A stretch of DNA of 64,000 bases from Saccharibacillus nicotianae (lineage in GTDB: Bacteria; Bacillota; Bacilli; Paenibacillales; Paenibacillaceae), in the NCBI RefSeq assembly GCF_042681745.1, contig NZ_JBHUGF010000010.1, positions 2,232,001-2,296,000 on the forward strand, read 5' to 3'. A program made the position numbers and the translations under genes. Below, one piece after another: positions 50,915 to 60,432 of the stretch. The notes under the pieces are model-generated. The model was given only the letters and a program-made list of their open reading frames with translations. It was not told the origin of the DNA and searched no databases. Numbering within the stretch: the first letter of the stretch is position 1; every line of letters starts with the position of its first letter.

Positions 50915-52228
50915 ATGTCTACACAAGAACCGCTCTCATGGAGGCGGTTGTTTTCATTTTTTGTACCACTTGGAATTTCAGCTTCACTGGTCACTATTTC
51001 ACATGTCATTATCAATCGTACACTTGCTTTTGCTGTTGATGCTGAAGTGGTTATTGCTAGTTACGCTTTAGCAATGAGTCTGGTGACTATTACAGAGCGA
51101 CCGTCTACTTTGTTACGCCAGACTTGTTCTGCTCTGGTTCGAGATCGACTTTCATTTAAAGCACTACTTAAAGTGACTTGGATTTTTTTAGCTTTTGTTT
51201 TGGCAATCGGAATCTTGATTGTCTACACGCCTATAGGAAAATGGATATTTAGTACATTGTTCGGTATCAAAGATACTATGGTTCCGCTGGTTATTGATGT
51301 GTATGCTATTTTGATGTTTGTCAGTATCTTTTCAGTGATTCGAAATATTTATCAAGGTATTATTATTACGAACAATCGCACCAAATGGTTAACGATTGGA
51401 ATGGTGTTTCGTTTGGCAGGAATGTATTCATTATCGCTTTATTTTATTTATTATCATCACATTACAAGCGGTACAGTCGGGGCTATTCTATTTTTGACAG
51501 GTATGATTATAGAAGCGATCGTCAGTTATAGCGAAGGACGGAATATCGCTAAAACCATGCCTCACAAACGTCCTGATCATCCGGTAGAAACGCGTGCAGA
51601 TGTTTTTAAATTTTATAAACCACTGCTTTTTTCTTCTTTTGTTGCGATGTTAATTGGCCCTGCTATTAACGTAGTACTTGGTAAAACAGATGGGATTGCT
51701 TTGGCTATTTCTTCATTTGCCATCGCAAGTAGCCTATTACAGTTGATGCTTAGCTTTTTTACTTATATTCATCAGATTGTACTAAATTTCTATCATATCG
51801 ATCCCAAAAAAGTGCGTCGGTTTGGATTGGTGACCGGATTCATTCCTGTGACCTTGTTAGCTCTGATTGCTTATACACCAATGAGTTATTGGGTACTCGG
51901 GCATATTATGAATGTAAATGGAGAATTATTAACTCAAAGCCTGTATACACTTCGTGCTTTTGTATTATATGCACTTGTTATGCCCTGGTTAGATTATTCC
52001 AATGGATTGATTCTGTTACGTGGACAAACCAAAGCGATGTTTCGCTCTCAAATGGCGAATGCTATATGTACCTTTATTGTTCTAATCGTATTATTGTTTA
52101 TATTCCCTGCATGGAATGGCGTGATTGGGGCTTTGGCACAATCGTTAGGGCTTGCTGCTGAATTGGCTATTATTACACTGGTTATCAGACGTACAGGTCG
52201 ACGTTCCGGGCTTCAAGTTAATAACTGA
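50915..52228 (+). CDS. MOP-superfamily membrane protein (MATE-like)
   Basis: A 437-residue protein with about 12 membrane helices. The first half 'FVPLGISASLVTISHVIINR' and 'RPSTLLRQTCSALVRDRLS' and a matching second half resemble the multi-antimicrobial-extrusion/MATE-like group in Bacillales. Classical MATE motifs are incomplete, so it could export lipids, sugars or drugs. ATG follows AAGGGAGAAGATTACAT. Confidence 0.7.
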   Translation: MSTQEPLSWRRLFSFFVPLGISASLVTISHVIINRTLAFAVDAEVVIASYALAMSLVTITERPSTLLRQTCSALVRDRLSFKALLKVTWIFLAFVLAIGILIVYTPIGKWIFSTLFGIKDTMVPLVIDVYAILMFVSIFSVIRNIYQGIIITNNRTKWLTIGMVFRLAGMYSLSLYFIYYHHITSGTVGAILFLTGMIIEAIVSYSEGRNIAKTMPHKRPDHPVETRADVFKFYKPLLFSSFVAMLIGPAINVVLGKTDGIALAISSFAIASSLLQLMLSFFTYIHQIVLNFYHIDPKKVRRFGLVTGFIPVTLLALIAYTPMSYWVLGHIMNVNGELLTQSLYTLRAFVLYALVMPWLDYSNGLILLRGQTKAMFRSQMANAICTFIVLIVLLFIFPAWNGVIGALAQSLGLAAELAIITLVIRRTGRRSGLQVNN

Positions 52229-52257
52229 TCATATATCTATCTCACGTTTATAACTAA

Positions 52258-52303
52258 AAAAAGCGCAAGTCTCTTGAAATGAATCAAGAGAACTTGCGCT
52301 TTT
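52258..52303. terminator. Convergent terminator between the MOP-like gene and cspA
   Basis: Long stem aaaagcgcaagt-ctcttga / tcaagag-aacttgcgctttt with one unpaired position; active on both strands. Confidence 0.85.
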
Positions 52304-52370
52304 ACTAACATAGAGATGAACATTACAATGAATGTTCAATATATAAGTGATCCGTTACCGGATATCGGTC

Positions 52371-52568
52371 TTATAATTTAATTACGTTAGCTGCTTGAGG
52401 ACCACGGTTACCTTCAGTGATGTCGAATTCTACCGCTTGACCTTCATCTAACGATTTGAAACCATCGCTTTGAATAGCTGAGAAATGTACGAATACGTCT
52501 TCTCCACCTTCAACTTCAATAAATCCGAAACCTTTTTCTGCATTAAACCATTTAACTGTACCTTTCAT
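52371..52568 (-). CDS. Cold-shock protein (CspA/CspB family)
   Basis: A 65-residue OB-fold protein. RNP1 'KGFGFIEV' and RNP2 'VFVHFSAI' are intact, followed by 'EGQAVEFDITEGNRGPQAAN'. It binds single-stranded RNA and DNA and eases translation in the cold. ATG follows AGGAGGTTTTTTGA. Own promoter at 52613-52641 with a short 5' leader of about 40 nt, shorter than classical csp leaders. Confidence 0.97.
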   Translation of the reverse strand: MKGTVKWFNAEKGFGFIEVEGGEDVFVHFSAIQSDGFKSLDEGQAVEFDITEGNRGPQAANVIKL

Positions 52569-52612
52569 TCAAAAAACCTCCTAGAATATCGCCATATATG
52601 ACGCATGAACCT

Positions 52613-52641
52613 AGTATAACGTACCTGTTGTGAAATAGCAA
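52613..52641 (-). promoter_or_regulatory. Csp promoter
   Basis: TTGCTA (52636-52641), 17-bp spacer, TATACT (52613-52618) on the minus strand. Confidence 0.7.
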
Positions 52642-52660
52642 ATAAAACAACGGTTATGAT

Positions 52661-52689
52661 TTGCAATTAATGAAGGCAAAGGGTATGAT
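52661..52689 (+). promoter_or_regulatory. Promoter for the 52722 gene
   Basis: TTGCAA (52661-52666), 17-bp spacer, TATGAT (52684-52689), divergent from the csp promoter only 20 bp away. Confidence 0.65.
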
Positions 52690-52721
52690 TTTAGCAAACG
52701 AACAGGGAGTAGAATACTATT

Positions 52722-52952
52722 ATGATAAAAAAACACCAGATTTATAAAAAAGACAATTGGAACATGATGACTGTTGAAGTTCAAGGACGCAAAATCGTGC
52801 TGAGAGAAATCTCTGACGAATGGGGCGAAGAAACACATGATTTCTTGAGTCGTCCAGCTTTGATGCAATGGGCAAGTGATCGTTTTCCTAAAGAACGCTT
52901 TGAGACAGAAGCGGAATGGGAAGAAATTATGAATGCTTTCCGGGAGGTATAA
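52722..52952 (+). CDS. Small hypothetical protein, 76 residues
   Basis: An acidic, helical protein: 'QGRKIVLREISDEWGEE' and 'EAEWEEIMNAFREV', with many Trp and Glu. No motif recognised. The ATG at 52722 has AGGGAG about 12 bases upstream; an ATG at 52764 is an alternative. Followed after 9 bp by a small membrane protein gene. Confidence 0.5.
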   Translation: MIKKHQIYKKDNWNMMTVEVQGRKIVLREISDEWGEETHDFLSRPALMQWASDRFPKERFETEAEWEEIMNAFREV

Positions 52953-52961
52953 CCCTTTCCC

Positions 52962-53150
52962 ATGAATTATACAGCGATTATCATATTTATTATTCTTGCT
53001 TTTTTGCAAGGGTTTGTACTGATTGCTTATAAGGAAACCATTCCAGCGCCTTTGAAGCGCTGGCTTGCTATTTTTGCGATTGTCATGTTATTGGTTGCGT
53101 TCTTCTTAATGATCTACGGATTTTTAGTTGCCGTTAACCCTAACACCTAA
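52962..53150 (+). CDS. Small membrane protein, two helices
   Basis: A 62-residue protein with two hydrophobic helices (about residues 4-22 and 34-56) joined by the loop 'KETIPAPLKRW'. GGGAGG lies 14 bases upstream of the ATG. No family recognised; small size suggests a membrane-complex partner. Expressed with the 52722 gene. Confidence 0.6.
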   Translation: MNYTAIIIFIILAFLQGFVLIAYKETIPAPLKRWLAIFAIVMLLVAFFLMIYGFLVAVNPNT

Positions 53151-53258
53151 TATAGCTTGATGTAGATCAATGTACTCTGGCGCTGAATGGAATATACCCC
53201 AATCAGTGCTATTCATTTCAAATATCTATTAATTATGGCTCAAGAGGAGGATTTATTT

Positions 53259-55049
53259 ATGCAGCAAGTACTCAAACGGTCTGAAGTGTCACAGGAAAAT
53301 TGCTGGAATTTATCCGATCTGTTCGCAGATCAACAAGCTTGGGATCAAGCCTATGACAAAGTAAAACAAGAATTGCCTGAAGCGAGTCAATTACAAGGTA
53401 AACTGCATACAGCCGAAGCGGTCAAAGCAGCATTTGAGCTAGAAGATCGTATCGGTCTACAGGTAGAACAATTATATGCGTATGCTCATATGCATCAGGA
53501 TGAAGATACAACGAATCCTACATATCAGGCATTGTCGCAAAAAGTTAAAAAATTAGGCGTAGAACTGGGACAAGCTCTTTCTTTTATCACACCTGAAATC
53601 TTAGGTCTGTCTGATGAAAAGTTAGATGAATTGCTAGAGTCTCCTCTTCTAACTCCTTATCGCTTTACATTGCAAGAAATGAAACGGGAAAAAGCGCATG
53701 TGTTATCTCAAGCTGAAGAAGCTTTGTTAGCACAAGTAGGCAACCTGTCTCAAGCACCACAAACGATTTTCGGAATGTTGAATAATGCAGATATGAAATT
53801 CCCTAATATTATCGATGAACATGGTAATGAAGTGGAACTTACTCATGGACGTTATATTCAATTTTTGGAAAATCCGAATCGTGAACTACGTGAGCGTGTA
53901 TTCAAAGCGATTTACAGTGCTTATGCTCGTCAAAAAAATACGATTGGTGCTACATTAACTGCCAATATCAATAAAAATATTTTCTACGCGAACGTACGTA
54001 AATATCCATCGGTTCTGGAAAAAGCACTTTATGGAGATAATATTCCTAAAGAAGTGTATACGAACTTGATTGATACGATTCATGAGGGACTTCCTCTACT
54101 GCATCGTTATATCGCGTTACGCAAAAAATTACTTGGTGTTGATGAACTGCATATGTATGATCTATTTGCTCCACTTGTAGATGAATTCAAAATGGATATC
54201 ACCTATGAAGAAGCAAAAGCGACTGTAGCAGAAGGTCTCAAGCCACTCGGTGAAGATTATCAACAAGCACTTCAAGCCGGTTATAACGAAGGCTGGATCG
54301 ATGTGTATGAAAATGAAGGCAAACGTACAGGTGCTTATAGCTGGGGTGCTTATGGTGTCCATCCTTACGTTCTGCTGAATCACAAAGATAATCTGAATAG
54401 TATGTTTACACTGGCTCACGAAATGGGTCATGCGCTGCATAGTTATTATTCAGACAATGCTCTTCCTTATCGTGATGCACAATATACTATTTTCCTTGCA
54501 GAAGTCGCTTCGACAACAAATGAAGCACTATTGATGGATTATCTTTTGAAAAAATCGACAGATCCGAAAGAAAAAATGTATCTGTTAACGTATTATGCAG
54601 ATCAATTCCGTACCACAGTATTCCGTCAGACGATGTTTGCCGAATTTGAAATGATTACACATGCTCGCGCAGAAGCTGGTGAATCTTTAACTCCACAAGA
54701 ACTATCCAAAATCTACTATGATTTGAATGTGAAATATCATGGTGAAGGTATGCATGTGGATCAGGATATCGAAATGGAATGGGCACGTATCCCGCATTTC
54801 TATAACAGCTTCTATGTGTACAAATATGCGACAGGATTCTCGGCTGCAACTAGCTTCTCCAAACAAATTTTGGAAGAAGGACAATCTGCGGTAGATCGTT
54901 ATACAGGTTTCCTAAAAAGCGGTGGTAGCGATTATTCTATCAATATTCTTGCCAAAGCAGGTGTTGATATGTCTACTCCAGCTCCGATTCGTGAAGCGAT
55001 GAGTGTATTTGAAGCTCTTATTACCGAAATGGAACAGTTAGCAAAATAA
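53259..55049 (+). CDS. pepF: Oligoendopeptidase F
   Basis: A 596-residue M3-family metallopeptidase that degrades peptides in the cytoplasm. The zinc motif 'HEMGH' is at residues 387-391, and the third ligand Glu in 'EVASTTNEALLM' follows. 'FETFYVY'-type endings are replaced by 'HFYNSFYVYKYATGFSAA', the family C-terminal block. ATG at 53259 follows AAGAGGAGGATTTATTT; an in-frame reading 72 bases upstream lacks a site. Confidence 0.95.
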   Translation: MQQVLKRSEVSQENCWNLSDLFADQQAWDQAYDKVKQELPEASQLQGKLHTAEAVKAAFELEDRIGLQVEQLYAYAHMHQDEDTTNPTYQALSQKVKKLGVELGQALSFITPEILGLSDEKLDELLESPLLTPYRFTLQEMKREKAHVLSQAEEALLAQVGNLSQAPQTIFGMLNNADMKFPNIIDEHGNEVELTHGRYIQFLENPNRELRERVFKAIYSAYARQKNTIGATLTANINKNIFYANVRKYPSVLEKALYGDNIPKEVYTNLIDTIHEGLPLLHRYIALRKKLLGVDELHMYDLFAPLVDEFKMDITYEEAKATVAEGLKPLGEDYQQALQAGYNEGWIDVYENEGKRTGAYSWGAYGVHPYVLLNHKDNLNSMFTLAHEMGHALHSYYSDNALPYRDAQYTIFLAEVASTTNEALLMDYLLKKSTDPKEKMYLLTYYADQFRTTVFRQTMFAEFEMITHARAEAGESLTPQELSKIYYDLNVKYHGEGMHVDQDIEMEWARIPHFYNSFYVYKYATGFSAATSFSKQILEEGQSAVDRYTGFLKSGGSDYSINILAKAGVDMSTPAPIREAMSVFEALITEMEQLAK

Positions 55050-55201
55050 GTATTGAACATCGGTGAATCACAACCAGACCTTGCATTTCCTCCAAAATTC
55101 GCCTAATACTTGTAAAGACATGTTTACAATAGGACTGATTGCGTTTTATAGATTAGATAAGGATAGATTTGACCTTATGCTAATTCGAGGGGGTTATTAT
55201 T

Positions 55202-55552
55202 TTGAAAATGCAATGGATGCTTATTTTAGGTTTGATATTTGCACTGATTACCGCGGTGTTTGCCGTAATCAATGTAAATCCAGTACAGGTAAATCTTTAT
55301 TTCAATGTAGTACAAGTACCTTTAATTCTTTTGATTATTGGATGCGCTTTGCTAGGTGGTCTAATTGTAGGATTTTATGGTATCTATCGTCAGTACCGTT
55401 TACAGCGTGAGATCAAACAGTTGAAAGCAGAGTTAGCTCAAGCTCCAACTGCTGGAACTCCATTAACTACATCATCTGTAGATAATGATCCGCTTAAACC
55501 GATGTATGCTGATAATGATACGACTGCAACTTCTTTTTCTAACCGTAAGTAA
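55202..55552 (+). CDS. LapA-domain membrane protein (DUF1049)
   Basis: A 116-residue protein with two membrane helices (about residues 5-25 and 36-60) in the LapA pattern 'VNPVQVNLYFNVVQVPLILL', then a basic coiled-coil (about 62-82) and a Thr/Ser/Asp-rich tail. Begins at a TTG eight bases after GGGGG, or the ATG at 55208. In other bacteria LapA-type proteins help envelope stability. Confidence 0.8.
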   Translation: MKMQWMLILGLIFALITAVFAVINVNPVQVNLYFNVVQVPLILLIIGCALLGGLIVGFYGIYRQYRLQREIKQLKAELAQAPTAGTPLTTSSVDNDPLKPMYADNDTTATSFSNRK

Positions 55553-55595
55553 TTATTATTGAGAAACTACGTATAATTACTTGCCGATCAAGATG

Positions 55596-55650
55596 AAAAA
55601 CCACTTCTCTTTTGTTGTCTGATTTGAGGCAATAGATAAGTGGTTTTTTG
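55596..55650 (+). terminator. Terminator after the LapA-like gene
   Basis: Arms aaaaaccactt (55596-55606) and aagtggttttt (55638-55648) with a 31-nt loop; T run on the plus strand. Confidence 0.7.
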
Positions 55651-55797
55651 TTGGTCATTATTGGAAAAAGTAGCTTGAGATCGTTAGTTGTAACGATGGA
55701 TTATAGATTGATCCACATTCATCTGTAGTATTATGATTTTATGTATAGATACTAAATATTGTTAAAATGGGTTGCACTATAAAGGGGACATTTTATT

Positions 55798-56838
55798 ATG
55801 ACGATCACGATTAATCAAGATTATACAATCTCTTTGCTTACCGAATTATTATCTACGGCTAGCCCTACCGGATTCACTCACGATATTATCAAGCGTATTG
55901 CAGAAGAAGCTGGCAAATTCGGTGTCTCTATAGAATACAATCAAAAAGGCGGTCTTATTTTGACATTAGACGGTCAGGATGATTCCAAAACAATCGCTTT
56001 AAGTGCACATGTGGACACGCTGGGTGCGATGGTACGTGCGATTAAGCCACAAGGAACGATTCGCTTTACCATTCTAGGTGGATTCAGTATGAACAGTATT
56101 GAAAATGAATACTGCACGATTCATACACGCAGTGGTAAAACATATACAGGTACTATTTTGTCTATTCAACCTTCTGTGCATGTATACGATGAAGCTCGCG
56201 GGCTCAAACGTGAAGAAGAAAATATGGAAGTTCGGATTGATGAATTGGTAGCTTCCCAAGAAGATGTACAACAACTTGGTATACAAGTAGGAGATTATAT
56301 TTCATTTGATGCACGTCCTGTTGTTACACCAAGTGGATATATCAAATCCCGTCATTTGGATGATAAAGCAAGTGTTGCTGCTTTACTAGGACTGCTAGAA
56401 TCACAGTTCACTCAGAAATGGACGCCACAGTATCGTACCCAATTTCTTATTTCCAATTATGAAGAAGTGGGCCATGGTACAGCTTATATTCCTGAAGGTA
56501 TTCATGAAATGATCGCTGTCGATATGGGTTGTATTGGAGACGATCTAAGCTGTAAAGAAACAGATGTCTCTATTTGTGCAAAAGATTCTTCCGGCCCTTA
56601 TGATTATGAAATGACAGGCAAATTAATTGAACTGGCTCAAGCAGGCAATATTGCTTATGCTGTTGATGTATATCCTCACTATGGATCAGATGCTTCTGCT
56701 TCTCTACGTGCCGGTCATAATATTCGCGCAGCATTAATTGGCCCGGGCGTACATGCTTCTCATTCTATGGAGCGTACTCATACGGATGCTGTTATCAATA
56801 CAGCCAAGTTGCTAGGTGCTTATATTACTGCCAAATAA
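55798..56838 (+). CDS. M42-family aminopeptidase
   Basis: A 346-residue co-catalytic metallopeptidase. Metal-site residues are in 'LSAHVDTLGAMV' (His71, Asp73), 'SRHLDDKAS', 'NYEEVGHG' (Glu pair) and 'VDMGCIG'; the ending 'GVHASHSMERTHTDA' closes the site. Related to YsdC/FrvX tetrahedral aminopeptidases that trim peptides. ATG follows AAAGGGGACATTTTATT. Confidence 0.93.
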   Translation: MTITINQDYTISLLTELLSTASPTGFTHDIIKRIAEEAGKFGVSIEYNQKGGLILTLDGQDDSKTIALSAHVDTLGAMVRAIKPQGTIRFTILGGFSMNSIENEYCTIHTRSGKTYTGTILSIQPSVHVYDEARGLKREEENMEVRIDELVASQEDVQQLGIQVGDYISFDARPVVTPSGYIKSRHLDDKASVAALLGLLESQFTQKWTPQYRTQFLISNYEEVGHGTAYIPEGIHEMIAVDMGCIGDDLSCKETDVSICAKDSSGPYDYEMTGKLIELAQAGNIAYAVDVYPHYGSDASASLRAGHNIRAALIGPGVHASHSMERTHTDAVINTAKLLGAYITAK

Positions 56839-56900
56839 ACGATCCCGTATTAGTAACTAGAAAATCTCTATAGTCATAGTCGATAACTATAGTAAACAAC

Positions 56901-56949
56901 AAAAAACCCTTCTTTCTTATCATATCTGACGAGAAAGAAGGGTTTTTTA
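56901..56949. terminator. Convergent terminator between M42 and the ABC-F gene
   Basis: Arms aaaaaacccttctttctt / gagaaagaagggtttttt around a short loop; active on both strands. Confidence 0.85.
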
Positions 56950-57019
56950 TTTAAAATGATGTTAATAGTGTATAACCTAATCCCCATTTTACACCGTATC
57001 ATTTTTGGAAAATTCAATC

Positions 57020-58963
57020 CTATTGGTTCTGACTTTGTTCTATCTTTTCAGCCAGTTCTGTGAGATACGTCCAACGCTCCATAAGATGCTCTAGATGCTT
57101 TTCAGTTGCTGTCTGCTCAGCCATCAGTTCTTGTAGTCTGACAGAGTCACTGAACGCTTTCTCCATATCACTCGCAAGATCGACTAGCTTCTGCTCTGTT
57201 GCTGCAATATCATCATCAATTTTTTCATATTCTAATTGTTCTTTGTATGAGAATTTTACTTTATTACGCCAAGCATTTTTGTCCGGCGCAGGTGTTTTTT
57301 CTTTAACAGGTTCTACAGCTTTGGGTGCTACGACTGGCGCACTAGCTGCTTTAGCACTTTTGGCAAGATCAGCGATTCGCTCTTCATAATCACTGTAATT
57401 CCCTGCATGAATACTAACCTGACCTTCACCTTCAAAAGCAAAAATACGATCACAAGTACGATCTAAGAAGTAGCGATCATGCGAAACTGAGAATACAACG
57501 CCAGGGAACTCATCAAGATACTGTTCCAGAACGGTCAATGTTGTAATATCCAGATCATTGGTAGGCTCATCCAGCAATAATACGTTAGGTGCACCCATCA
57601 ATACACGTAGCAAATACAATCTGCGCTTTTCGCCACCCGATAATTTGGAGATTGGCGTCCATTGTGCCGCTGGTGTAAATAAGAAGCGCTCTAACATTTG
57701 GGAAGCTGAAATCTTGCTACCATCTGCTGTTTCTACTACTTCTGCTACGTCTTTGATATATTCGATCACACGCATCGATTCATCCATTTCCTGATGCTCC
57801 TGTGTGAAATAGCCAAATTTAACCGTCTGACCTGTCACTACATTACCTTCACTAGGAACCAGACGACCGGATACTAGATTGAGTAATGTCGATTTACCAC
57901 GTCCATTAGGCCCTACAATTCCGATACGATCTCCTGGAACTGCATGATAGGTCACATCATGAATAAGTTCTTTACCGCCCAGTGTCAATGATACATGATC
58001 CAGTTCTACAATTTGCTTGCCCAGACGAGAAGAGATCGCTGACATATCCATCGCTTCATCACGACGACCCGGCCCGTCATTTTTCAATTGTTCAAAACGG
58101 TTAATACGCGCTTGTTGCTTGGTTGTACGTGCTTTGGCTCCACGTCTGATCCATGCTAACTCACGACGCAATAGATTTTGACGTTTGTCTTCGGACGCTG
58201 CTTCTCGTTCTTCCCGCTCTGCTTTGAGCTCAAGAAAACGTGAATAGTTCGCTTCATACCGGTATAGACTACCATGATCCAGTTCGATCATGACATTTGC
58301 GACACGATCCAAAAAGTAGCGATCATGGGTAATCATTAGTAAAGCGCCACGACGCTTTTGCAAAAATTGCTCTAACCATGTGATCGAATCATGATCAATA
58401 TGGTTGGTAGGCTCATCTAAAATTAACAGATCAGATGGCTGGATCAGCGCAGACGCAAGCGCTACCCGTTTACGTTGACCACCGGATAGTGTACCCATCA
58501 AAGCATCATAATGATAGATGCCTAATTTGGACAAAATATTTTTGGCTTCACTTTCGAGTGACCATGCGTCCAGACGTTCTAATTCTTGATTCAGATGAAT
58601 CAATTGCTCTAATACAGCTTCATCTTCAGGATGAGTCTCTAATTGTTCCAATACATTCATATAGGCGCCGACAATTTGAAGTTCTTCTCCGCCACCGTCA
58701 AATACTTGACGCAATACGGTTGCTTCTGGATCATACGGCGGATTCTGTGCTAGATAACGAATACGCAATCCATTATTTAACGTAACACGTCCACTTTCTG
58801 TACTTTCCATACCTGCAATCACTTTAAGAAATGTCGATTTCCCTGTTCCATTGACTCCGACGATTCCGATCTTATCTTGATCTTCCATCCCAAATGAAGC
58901 ATTTTCAAATAATACTTTTTCACCGTAACTTTTGGAGATTGACTCCACTGTCATAATATTCAT
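57020..58963 (-). CDS. ABC-F ATPase, Uup/YfmR type
   Basis: A 647-residue soluble protein with two ABC domains and no membrane part. Domain 1: 'GIVGVNGTGKSTFLK' (Walker A), 'LSGGQRKRVALASAL' (signature), 'LLILDEPTNHID'. Domain 2: 'GIVGPNGRGKSTLLN', 'LSGGEKRRLYLLRVL', 'LLLDEPTNDLD'. Between them an acidic-basic linker; after them a coiled-coil Uup-type C-terminal domain (about residues 540-645). ABC-F proteins of this type act on stalled ribosomes, in Bacillus together with EF-P. Its ATG overlaps the TetR gene by 4 bp. Confidence 0.93.
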   Translation of the reverse strand: MNIMTVESISKSYGEKVLFENASFGMEDQDKIGIVGVNGTGKSTFLKVIAGMESTESGRVTLNNGLRIRYLAQNPPYDPEATVLRQVFDGGGEELQIVGAYMNVLEQLETHPEDEAVLEQLIHLNQELERLDAWSLESEAKNILSKLGIYHYDALMGTLSGGQRKRVALASALIQPSDLLILDEPTNHIDHDSITWLEQFLQKRRGALLMITHDRYFLDRVANVMIELDHGSLYRYEANYSRFLELKAEREEREAASEDKRQNLLRRELAWIRRGAKARTTKQQARINRFEQLKNDGPGRRDEAMDMSAISSRLGKQIVELDHVSLTLGGKELIHDVTYHAVPGDRIGIVGPNGRGKSTLLNLVSGRLVPSEGNVVTGQTVKFGYFTQEHQEMDESMRVIEYIKDVAEVVETADGSKISASQMLERFLFTPAAQWTPISKLSGGEKRRLYLLRVLMGAPNVLLLDEPTNDLDITTLTVLEQYLDEFPGVVFSVSHDRYFLDRTCDRIFAFEGEGQVSIHAGNYSDYEERIADLAKSAKAASAPVVAPKAVEPVKEKTPAPDKNAWRNKVKFSYKEQLEYEKIDDDIAATEQKLVDLASDMEKAFSDSVRLQELMAEQTATEKHLEHLMERWTYLTELAEKIEQSQNQ

Positions 58964-59583
58964 TGTGACTCACCTTCTTGGGAATTATCCCGGTCTATTT
59001 GATCCTGATGATCTACCGAATGATTACATCCTTCTAAAAACAAACGTGCTACAAAATCTGTTCGTTCATGAAGTTGTTCTATCGGAAATTCAGGGTTGAA
59101 TAAAATATCCATACGTATCCGATCCAGCATCCCAATATAGGACTCTGCACACCATACAGGCTGAGATACCCCACCTTCTGTGAGTACTTTCTCTACAGCT
59201 TGCATATAGCGCAACATAAACTGCTTCATATACGCCATAAGTTCAGGATCGTTATTAGGCGTACGGAAAAATAACTTAGTACGATGTTTGCGTTCAAAAT
59301 AATACATCGAATGATGCTTAGCAATCACAAGTAATCGTTCTGCCATCGTACTACAATTTTGCAAATTAGTATCTAAACCGTCAAGAAAATGTTCGCAATC
59401 TCGACGAGTAACAGCCATAAATAGTTCTTCTTTGCTTTTAAAATATAAATATACAGTGCCTTTTGCTATTCCAGCCTGGTGTGCGATATCTGAAATTTTG
59501 GTCTCATAAAATCCATTGGAACCAAAAAGATCGTAAGCAGCATCCAAAATCAATTCTAACTTTTCACCTGTGGTGCTGCTCAT
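58960..59583 (-). CDS. TetR-family regulator coupled to the ABC-F gene
   Basis: A 207-residue regulator; helix-turn-helix 'ILDAAYDLFGSNGFYETKIS' and 'IAHQAGIAKGTVYLYFKSKE' at the N-terminus, a helical ligand domain, and an acidic tail 'SVDHQDQIDRDNSQEGE'. It shares ATGA with the ABC-F gene. A TetR in an operon with a ribosome-associated ATPase is uncommon; autoregulation of the pair is a reasonable inference. ATG follows AGGAGAGTGGGCTA. Confidence 0.9.
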   Translation of the reverse strand: MSSTTGEKLELILDAAYDLFGSNGFYETKISDIAHQAGIAKGTVYLYFKSKEELFMAVTRRDCEHFLDGLDTNLQNCSTMAERLLVIAKHHSMYYFERKHRTKLFFRTPNNDPELMAYMKQFMLRYMQAVEKVLTEGGVSQPVWCAESYIGMLDRIRMDILFNPEFPIEQLHERTDFVARLFLEGCNHSVDHQDQIDRDNSQEGESQ

Positions 59584-59595
59584 TAGCCCACTCTC

Positions 59596-60432
59596 CTATA
59601 CCCATAAAAATATCAATGCCACCACTCCACCGATAATAGAGCTAAGCCCATTCACAATATCATTACTCATCCATCTCCAGCCACGTAAGTAGGATGTTGG
59701 ACGATTACAGTGTACTCTAGTTTCTACGACTTTACCGCAGACCTCACATTGATACATGACTTGTACTGTTGCTCCTAAAAATGAATCGGCAAAACAACCG
59801 GCTAATCCGCCAACCAATCCAACCAGTGGCAATAGACCAATAGTAAGTATACCATCTTTGGCGCCTACGCTGCTTGATTCGATAGATACACCTGACCATA
59901 GCGAAAATGCCCATGCTGCTAGACCGATCATCAATGCCCCGATAGCCGCTGCGACCGTACCACGAACCGATACGCCACCTGAAGCTCCTGCTTCTAATAT
60001 ACGACCGTTCAATACAGAGCGCGGAGGCTTGCGGCTAAGGCTTCCCCATTCGGTTGCCCATGTATCTGCTGTAACAGTTGCCATCACGCCTACAAAAGCA
60101 TATATCCATGCTGGATGAGGAATCCAAGCATGACCGAGACAAAGAATCATACCAAGTCCACCGTTCGCAAATACTTGACCTGCATCACGACGTGACGTTT
60201 TGGCATAATCTTGTTCTAATTTACGTTTGCGTTCGCCTTTCATTTTGGACAGCAGGCTACCGCTGATAAAAAACAAAATAAGCAAGCCAAACCAGAGTAG
60301 ATTGCCTGCTCCATAATAAATGGTACCCATAATACCTGCCGCATATGCACCTGAACCGGATAGCCATTGCTTTTTATAAGCAAGCACAGCAATCAATCCA
60401 GCACACACTGCACCAATCAACCAATCTAACAT
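59596..60432 (-). CDS. DUF92-family membrane protein
   Basis: A 278-residue protein with about seven membrane helices. 'GAGNLLWFGLLILFFISGSL', 'RDAGQVFANGG', 'TADTWATEWG' and 'GCFADSFLGATVQ' are DUF92 motifs; the related plant VTE6 is a phytyl-phosphate kinase. A CxxC-type 'CEVCGKVVETRVHC' loop may bind metal. It overlaps the FAH gene by 1 bp (TAATG). The TetR gene starts 13 bp downstream. Confidence 0.85.
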   Translation of the reverse strand: MLDWLIGAVCAGLIAVLAYKKQWLSGSGAYAAGIMGTIYYGAGNLLWFGLLILFFISGSLLSKMKGERKRKLEQDYAKTSRRDAGQVFANGGLGMILCLGHAWIPHPAWIYAFVGVMATVTADTWATEWGSLSRKPPRSVLNGRILEAGASGGVSVRGTVAAAIGALMIGLAAWAFSLWSGVSIESSSVGAKDGILTIGLLPLVGLVGGLAGCFADSFLGATVQVMYQCEVCGKVVETRVHCNRPTSYLRGWRWMSNDIVNGLSSIIGGVVALIFLWV

